Origin: Hamiltosporidium magnivora
Taxonomy: Eukaryota > Microsporidia > Dubosqiidae
DNA: 10,706 nucleotides
Assembly: GCA_004325065.1 (NCBI GenBank)
Contig: PITI01000574.1
Span: 1-10,706 of the forward strand
Direction: 5' to 3'
The position numbers and the translations under genes are program-made. Positions 7,863-10,706 of the stretch are shown here, in pieces (within the stretch, counting starts at the first letter, position 1; each line of letters opens with the position of its first letter). The notes below the pieces were generated by a model that was not told the origin of the DNA, searched no databases, and worked only from the letters and a program-made list of their open reading frames with translations.

Positions 7863-7865
7863 CCC
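7863..7865 (+). promoter_or_regulatory. CCC directly before the OLA1 start codon
   Basis: The triplet CCC abuts ATG at 7866. CCC-like motifs immediately upstream of start codons are a described feature of microsporidian genes. A single three-base match is weak, but it agrees with 7866 as the original start. Confidence 0.3.
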
Positions 7866-9054
7866 ATGCAAAAGTTTTCAAGACCGACCAAATATCATAA
7901 CCTTTCCATGGGAATAGTTGGTATGCCAAACGTTGGAAAATCCACACTTTTCAACCTTCTAACGAACTCTTCAGTCCAAGCACACAACTATCCCTTTTGT
8001 ACAATAGACCCTACCGATGGTCGTGTATCAATTCCAGATCCCAGATTATCGCATCTTTCAAACATTTACACCCCATAAAATACAATACCTTCATATCTTA
8101 ACGTTACATATATAGCAAGACTTGTAAAAGGCGCATCTACTGGTTTGAGGTTAGGAAATGCATTTTTAGACAATATACGACAACAGACAGTATATTCCAT
8201 GTAGTTAGATGCTTTTAAGACACCTGTGTCCTACATTACGACTCTTATGTTGACCCTACACATGATATAATCACTATCAAGATGAGTTACGTTTAAAGAC
8301 CTATAATTAGTCAATAAATCCTAGAAAAATCTATTAAAAATAGAAATAATCTCAGTAAAGATAAAAGGGTGTTATTTGAACATAATACACTTGTTAAGAT
8401 AAAGGATATATTAGAAGTGTGTTTGCACACCGAGTATCTCAACAACGGGAGAAATGATGGTGATAAGTTAATAATATTAGTAACATAAGTAATTGTAAGG
8501 ATACTAACATAAATAATATTGACCCCACCTACAATCCTATCCCCTCTAATTTTACTCTTTCTAATGATGAGGTGTTATTTATTAGTACTATAAATTTACT
8601 TACAACAAAGCCTGTTGTTTACTTGGCAAATATAAGTAACCAAGATTATAAAAATGAAAAGATTTTTAAAATCAATATTACATGTAAAACCGATAATATT
8701 TAGTTTGAAGGGGGAAGGTACCAAGGTGTTTATAGATAAGATGGTAAGGATGGAATGTAGTATATTGGATTTGATAACGTATTTTACTGTGGGTAAGGAT
8801 GAAGTAAGAAGTTGGAAAATTCGAAATAAAACTATATCGCCACAGACAGGGAGTGTTATTCATACGGATTTTGAGAAATATTTTGTTTCGGCTGAAGTTT
8901 TTAATCCTAAAGATTTGCATGAGTTGGGGAGTGAGGCTGATGTTAGGAAGAAGGGGAAGTGTTATACTAAAAGGAAGATGTATGTTGTACAGATGGGGTT
9001 ATTATACACTTTAAGTTTAATTCCCCTAAAGTGGGTTGGGGTAGTAAGAACTAG
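7866..9054 (+). pseudogene. OLA1: OLA1/YchF-type Obg-like ATPase, full-length but heavily disrupted
   Basis: OLA1 is a conserved P-loop ATPase of the YchF family that works in translation and stress control in the cytoplasm. Frame 7866-8078 holds the intact G1 loop ([12 protein letters not shown], residues 16-27) and [14 protein letters not shown]. After a stop and frameshifts near 8076-8100 the G3 region follows, reading YIARLVKGA where the family has DIAGLVKGA, so Asp and Gly are lost. [12 protein letters not shown], then VVRCF and SYVDPTHDI follow in another frame after about 8200, with several TAA codons. The helical part contains EKSIKNRNNLSKDK. About 8545-8690 gives LTTKPVVYLANISNQDY, with Asn for the usual Glu of the G4-like motif. 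The TGS domain is nearly intact (YFTVGKDEVRSW, VIHTDFEKYF). One last shift near 8992 leads to DGVIIHFKFNSPK and the natural stop at 9052-9054. Total length about 1.19 kb matches intact OLA1 (about 396 codons) with no introns. About 25 codons seem missing before the TGS domain. Around ten disruptions rule out sequencing error alone. Confidence 0.9.
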
Positions 9055-9106
9055 GGAAAAGGTATGTGTGCGTGTAGGGGTGTAGGTTGTATTATTGATA
9101 CTATTT

Positions 9107-9159
9107 ATTAATAACAGGGTCTTAATAATCTATCATATTAATAAAAGGGTGTTAACAAT
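9107..9159. repeat. Two-copy direct repeat, 30-bp period
   Basis: ATTAATAACAGGGTCTTAAT (9107) and ATTAATAAAAGGGTGTTAAC (9137) begin two 23-base segments identical at about 20 positions, spaced 30 bases apart. They lie just downstream of the OLA1 relic in AT-rich DNA. Function unknown; probably an old slippage duplication. Confidence 0.45.
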
Positions 9160-9844
9160 AGTTCTGATTAAGAGTATTTCTTTAATTACACTACTATCAT
9201 TTACAATAAAACTTCTTTTTTATTTACTTTGTGCATTTATTTTTCACAGAAAGAAATATTTATTAAGTAAATTAAAAAATATTTGTCTTTTTTAAACATC
9301 CTCCAATTTAACATCGCCTCAATTTATTTTATATAATTACGAAACTTAAAATAAACTACAAAAACGTATGGAATGGACCCTTAAAAAATACAAACAATTA
9401 TAATATAAAACAAATTCAAATATATTTATTATTTTTCCGCGTATCTGTGTCTTTTAGTTGTATTTTTACAAAATTTTTGTTGTTTTAAAATATATTGAAT
9501 AACTGTTGTTAATAACATTCTTAAATGCCAAGAACTTTGAAACAGTTGCATTATATACAAAAAATAAAACATTTTGGACTTGAACTCATAGGTTTCTATT
9601 ACAATATTTTTTTTCAATTATGTATAGCATCTTAAAATTTATAGTGAGAAAATATAATAATAATGGATTTTATAATAGTTTGGGCATTACTACTTAGATT
9701 AATCTCTAAATGCATATGCAATAGAACAGAAAAACGCATTATACGGAAAAAATAATCTTTTTTATTATACTATTGACTAATGCACTAGAAAAACTGGAGT
9801 AAATAAGGTTAAGAATAGATTCAATTTGAATAAAAGTCATTAAA
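9160..9844. other. AT-rich intergenic stretch
   Basis: No convincing gene. Open frames here (plus 9095-9295, minus 9429-9617) give low-complexity Ile/Leu/Lys/Phe-rich peptides typical of AT-rich non-coding DNA. Confidence 0.5.
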
Positions 9845-10018
9845 ATGATAATCGAAACCGTGTATAAGAGAGCTAGTTTACATCATAGGGAAAATCCCCT
9901 AACAAATCTTAACTACCGTAAAATACCATCAACTGCGCTGAAAGATTGTGTAAATATATGTCGTAAGTGTGAAAATTTGGCTCTTAAAAGAATTGAAAAT
10001 GCCAATTTCAATTTATAA
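9845..10018 (+). CDS. Small ORF of unknown function (57 codons)
   Basis: ATG at 9845 with TGA six codons upstream in frame, stop at 10016-10018. The product is compositionally balanced in an otherwise AT-rich area: MIIETVYKRASLHHRENPL, then LNYRKIPSTALKDCVNICRK and CENLALKRIENANFNL. Three Cys (C-x3-C-x2-C) fall within CVNICRKC, which might bind a metal or be chance. There is no signal peptide or membrane segment. It could be a real small protein or a truncated N-terminal piece of a larger one. I do not recognise a family. Confidence 0.35.
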   Translation: MIIETVYKRASLHHRENPLTNLNYRKIPSTALKDCVNICRKCENLALKRIENANFNL

Positions 10019-10129
10019 ATTTTGCTTAAAATAATAGAAACCATCATATATAATTGATTTTAACTCCATTCATACAACTTTAAGGAATTCTTTTGACTCG
10101 TTTTCTGATTATGAAACATATATTTAATA

Positions 10130-10200
10130 CTCCCTCTGTCCGGAAATATGGTATACATTTTTGCGATTTTTTTGTCCAGAAAAATGGTATACATTTGCGA
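10130..10200. repeat. Terminal repeat end with a duplicated subterminal motif
   Basis: TGTCCGGAAATATGGTATAC (from 10137) and TGTCCAGAAAAATGGTATAC (from 10173) are two copies, 36 bases apart, of a roughly 28-base motif that ends in ATTTGCGA (first copy ATTTTTGCGA). Doubled motifs near a transposon end are plausible transposase-binding sites. The first copy is part of the CTCCCTC terminus. Confidence 0.7.
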
Positions 10201-10326
10201 AAAAAATAAAATAAAATAAAAAATGTAAGGACAAGTTTATTATATTACCTTTATTTCGAACATTAAATAAATATTAATGTAAATATTAAATAAAATTTAA
10301 AAAAATTTAAATTAAAATTAGTAAGT

Positions 10327-10706
10327 TCACTCAAAAATTGATTTAGCTTTAACGTATGCTTCTTTGGAACATACATATTTTTCTAGCAGTCGACCTTCGC
10401 GACGAAGTTTTCCATTACTTAAAAGAGGTATTTTATAGCAATTTCCACCATCTGCTAGCATAATTGACTCCATACATGCTTGAAATGTTGTAAAAACGTT
10501 ATCGAGAGTATTCGCTTCTAATTGATGAAATGCATCTTGAACACAATTTATTAATTCGTCAATTGTGTGTGGCGAAGCTTGATGTTGCAGCGATTATATG
10601 GAGTTGAAAAAACCTAAACCAAGAACATTTAAATTCGGGCTAATTGCCAGTTGCACCTTAAATTTAATATTCCGATCATCAGCAGAACCAAGAGCGACAA
10701 TATCTG
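10327..10706 (-). pseudogene. C-terminal third of a mariner-like transposase, inactivated
   Basis: One continuous minus-strand frame of 126 codons runs from 10704 to the TGA at 10329-10327, interrupted once by TAA at 10596-10594. The order of motifs is that of the C-terminus of Stowaway/Lemi-type transposases: KVQLAISPNLNVLGLGFFNS, then SLQHQASPHTIDELIN, VFTTFQACMESIMLADGGN, and KLRREGRLLEKY before a short tail. Family members normally read N-S-P-D-L-N-V-L-D-L-G-F-F here, with the last Asp the third catalytic residue. Here that Asp is Gly (GGT at 10620-10618, one base from GAT) and the preceding Asp is Asn. The stop replaces the Gln normally found in F-x-S-I-Q-S-L-Q (CAA to TAA). The N-terminal helix-turn-helix and first two catalytic Asp lie beyond the window. 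Confidence 0.85.

Larger units (their letters stand above)
10130..10706 (-). mobile_element. Mariner-like (Stowaway/Lemi-type) element, one end; continues past the right edge
   Basis: The left boundary is a TA (10128-10129) followed by CTCCCTCTGTCCGGAAATAT, very close to the CTCCCTCCGTCC-type termini of plant mariner-like elements and their Stowaway MITEs. It encloses a transposase C-terminus on the minus strand (10327-10706) whose stop lies about 200 bases from the terminus. The intervening DNA is extremely AT-rich. The other terminus is outside the window. This is a third transposon class in the window, unrelated in sequence to the element at 675-1953. Confidence 0.8.

Noticed and set aside
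7759..7947. Minus-strand frame with EIFNEDL octapeptide repeats
   Set aside because: The repeats come from a 24-bp tandem array that happens to stay in frame, and the rest is antisense to the OLA1 P-loop region.
8678..8920. 80-codon minus-strand frame
   Set aside because: Antisense shadow of the OLA1 TGS domain.
9095..9617. Open frames at 9095-9295 (plus) and 9429-9617 (minus)
   Set aside because: Their low-complexity Ile/Leu/Lys/Phe products are typical of AT-rich non-coding DNA.

Overview
This window looks like a piece of a large, AT-rich, transposon-littered eukaryotic genome. My best reading is a microsporidian parasite of an arthropod. The reasons are: an intronless, degraded copy of the eukaryotic GTPase/ATPase OLA1 whose start codon is directly preceded by CCC; low gene density in very AT-rich DNA; and relics of several transposon classes. 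The taxon is inferred from sequence impressions only. A small arthropod-host contaminant contig is the main alternative. I see no rRNA, tRNA or CRISPR.

Layout. (1) 1-653, minus strand: the broken N-terminal part of a long protein that runs off the left edge, possibly a non-LTR retrotransposon (LINE) ORF. (2) About 675-1953: a Tc1/mariner-IS630 (DD34E-type) element with a dead transposase (918-1893, plus), bounded by a candidate 25-27 bp imperfect terminal inverted repeat and TA duplications. (3) 2073-2363, minus: a short ORF of unknown function with protein-like composition. (4) 2364-3739: AT-rich DNA without a recognisable gene. (5) 3740-3956: a sharply bounded GC-rich island that resembles a conserved non-coding segment of arthropod non-LTR elements. 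(6) 4789-6029, minus: the only substantial host-like gene, a predicted secreted protein of unknown family, split into two overlapping frames by one frameshift, with a 9-bp hairpin over its stop codon. (7) 6030-7785: mostly AT-rich filler with one or two dubious short reading frames. (8) 7786-9054: a 24-bp tandem repeat leading into a full-length OLA1 pseudogene with many stops and frameshifts, and a reversal of G/C strand skew inside it. (9) 9845-10018: a 57-codon ORF of unknown function. (10) 10130-10706: one end of a Stowaway/Lemi-type mariner-like element. It has a CTCCCTC-type terminus, a duplicated subterminal motif and a transposase C-terminus on the minus strand that carries a stop codon and a lost catalytic Asp. 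The element continues past the right edge.

The parts do not form an operon or pathway. The window is best read as a graveyard of mobile elements and a dead housekeeping-gene copy around one unknown secreted-protein gene. I saw no convincing novel defence or regulatory system. The most interesting points are the apparently foreign GC-rich island, the skew switch inside the OLA1 relic, and three or more transposon classes decaying within 10.7 kb.
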